In this document: piece by piece, positions 62,043 through 64,000 of the stretch
Numbering within the stretch: position 1 is the first letter of the stretch
Layout: every line of letters starts with the position of its first letter
From: Bactericera cockerelli
Taxonomy: Eukaryota > Arthropoda > Insecta > Hemiptera > Triozidae
Length of the DNA stretch: 64,000 nt
Direction: 5' to 3'
NCBI GenBank assembly: GCA_024516035.1
Contig: CM044958.1
Location: forward strand, 5,846,574 to 5,910,573
The notes under the pieces: model-generated
What the model was told of the DNA's origin: nothing
The model's database searches: none
Seen by the model: only the letters and a program-made list of their open reading frames with translations
Program-made: the position numbers and the translations under genes

Positions 62043-62319
62043 AGATTTAGCCTTTAGCGTGTGATTTTCTCGAAATAATAATTATTATAATGCCAGGTAG
62101 TAGGAATTGAACCCCAACCTGTGGGTCCAGATTCGAACGCTCTAAGCACTCACGTGTCTTCTGAAGTTGAACACAGATTGCCTACAACATTGTCAAGACA
62201 CAGAGTCGGACAGACGATTCGAAATACGTTCCTATCCATCACATTGACATGTCGGTCGGGTGTTCCAACTCAGAATTCTGAGCACGCCTCAACAACATTC
62301 CCATTTCAATGAACTTTCC

Positions 62320-62380
62320 TCTAATTCCATAGGCTCGATCTGATCCCATAGGCTTAATCTAATCCCATAGGCTCATGTGG
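62320..62380 (+). repeat. Three 19-21 bp CCATAGGCT units
   Basis: TTCCATAGGCTCGATCTGAT, CCCATAGGCTTAATCTAAT and CCCATAGGCTCATGTGGG follow one another. Confidence 0.85.
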
Positions 62381-64000
62381 GCTTTCAACCATTAGCCCAT
62401 TGAGTTCGCCAAAAATCTCAGTTCATACACCCACATTGATTTATTAAGGTACGACTTGGGCCATATGACCAATCATGTTACACAAGGGATTAACACATGT
62501 CAAGCACCTATTTATGTTAATTTGTCTGATTAGTTTGAAATCAAATTTGTCTTGACTTAACGTACAAAGTCCGGGCATCTGAAGTTATGGTATTCTCCCA
62601 CACAGTGTCGACTTGGTCGAAATTGTCTGTAGACAGTGATAGCATAAAGCATCATTATACGTATAATAAATAAATTATAGTTGAATCTCAACTATACATA
62701 TAAATTGTACATAATGTAAGCATAAATGACAGTATCATTATACTCGTACCAATAAAACATAGATTACAGTCAAATCTCAACCACTCAAAGGATATTTCAG
62801 ACCAAAGTATGTACAAATGTATATGCGGCTTAAATATAAAGTCACAAAACCATAAAGCATTATTTACCTCTGGGGCATACAGGAAATGGGGCTTTGCCCA
62901 CGACGACAGCTTCTAGGCTCTAAGCCCCAAAGCTTCCAAATGGGGCCTCCTACCCACAGTTTCAATTTATTGGCCACATCCTAAATAACATCCTTCTCTA
63001 TTGCACGTGCACCCAAAAAGTGAGATCTATAAGACGTTCCTCTCTTGCTACATAATCAATCCTTTATTTCTTGGTTGTATCGAAAAAAGAACTTGATTTC
63101 TTCATTTTAAGCCGAAAATAAATAATATCGATAAGAGACGAATATGGAGTTAAGAGAATTGCATAGTTAAAAGAGAACTTTGGTATAAGAAAACAATTTC
63201 CAGGTCCAACTTACTTACCTACCTCTTTATAAAAGAAAACTGGATATGAGAGAGAGAAAAAATTCGATCCCTTGACTTCTCTCCTAACTTGATTTGACCG
63301 TAGTTAATATTAAAAAACAAAATACACAGGTAGTATATACTCTGTTTCGTGTTAATATAGGCCGGCTGGCGAGTGCTACTTGACGAGCGCTCACCTACCT
63401 ACAATCTTCATAACTAAATAGGTAATTTCTCGTAGTTAGACTAGAATTATCTATTTTAATTTTATTACGGACGTTCATTTGGTATTTCCTGTCTCCAACA
63501 TCATCTATCTCCCTCATAACCTTCAGGAAGGAGTGGGTCGTAGTGACGCCTTCAATTTCTATCCTGACGCCTTCAAATCTCCAAGACGTGGGTGGGACAT
63601 ACCTACTGAATTGATGACGTCATGCCTATTCTCTAGTCTGAGATGTCCCGGGGTTAATTAAAAAGGATCTGGGGGGTCAAGGTTTAGTTATTTGTTCTAA
63701 GCTTATAATAGGTAGTGTTGGTACCTACTGATATCGTCTCTTTTACTGCTGACTAAACTTGGGCACCTCTATACCGACACTAAACCGTTTCTGAGTGATA
63801 GTCAACCGTTTTACTTCAACCAGCTCAAGGCGTTGGGAGGATAGCTCCGAAAGACCTTTTTACATTAACCTTCGAAGCTTAAGGCGGGAAATACGACCAC
63901 ATTAATCGACGTTGATACGCCGTTACACACAACACAAATAACAACAACCAACAAACAACTTGTGTCAGTACACCAGTAACAAGACCGAGGGAGAACGACA
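62381..64000. other. Presumed intron 2 of the neuralized-like gene, nothing further recognised
   Basis: No later NHR sequence (for example a W-GGxRxGFT-like frame) could be found up to the window end. A weak duplication (CATTATACGTATAATAAAT and CATTATACTCGTACCAATAA) lies at 62650-62780, and a CA-rich patch at 63925-63975. Confidence 0.4.

Noticed and set aside
63479..63661. Third neuralized exon candidate
   Set aside because: No frame matches the continuation of an NHR domain.

Overview
This window is AT-rich animal nuclear DNA, almost certainly from an insect. It has spliced exons, LINE and SINE retroposons with target-site duplications (TSDs), MITEs, and a two-exon match to the insect developmental gene neuralized. 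The mix of tRNA-headed SINEs, RTE, CR1-like and one-ORF LINEs resembles what I associate with hemipteran (planthopper-like) genomes, but that placement is a guess. There is no bacterial-type gene organisation, tRNA gene, rRNA gene or CRISPR array.

Layout. From 1 to about 46.4 kb the window is a mosaic of transposable elements with little unique sequence. It holds a broken pogo/Tigger-like transposase start (0.7-0.9 kb), a T/G-only satellite (5.5-6.3 kb), a 5'-truncated CR1/L2-like LINE (8.5-9.6 kb) and several inverted-repeat elements (9.7-10.2, 12.0-12.7, 16.0-16.6, 17.2-17.6, 22.7-23.6 and 26.2-26.6 kb). It also holds a full-length but dead RTE-type LINE (19.36-22.68 kb) and a full-length, twice-broken LINE with a 2A-like motif (28.31-31.63 kb, minus strand) nested in a SINE that itself lies in a tandem repeat. 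At least eight SINE families occur. I label them S1 to S8 because I cannot name them. S1 has a complete 5S-rRNA-derived head. S2 has a tRNA-like head but carries the same central block as S1. S3 to S8 have tRNA-like heads.

From about 46.4 kb to the end, transposon density drops and a host gene appears on the plus strand. A first coding exon at 47610-47841 ends in a polybasic motif and a consensus splice donor. A second exon at 61440-61603 encodes the start of a neuralized homology repeat (NHR). They match the N-terminus and NHR1 start of Neuralized, the E3 ubiquitin ligase that promotes Notch-ligand endocytosis. A 13.6-kb intron separates them. The rest of the gene must lie to the right of the window.

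The neuralized exon 2 borders are the most unusual part. Its 3' splice-site region is tandemly repeated five to six times (61145-61439). An S4 SINE sits directly after its splice donor, with a 14-bp TSD that includes the donor, so the donor exists twice. The exon itself carries small frame disruptions, which could be assembly errors or real damage.

All homology statements come from reading motifs by eye; no database search was possible.
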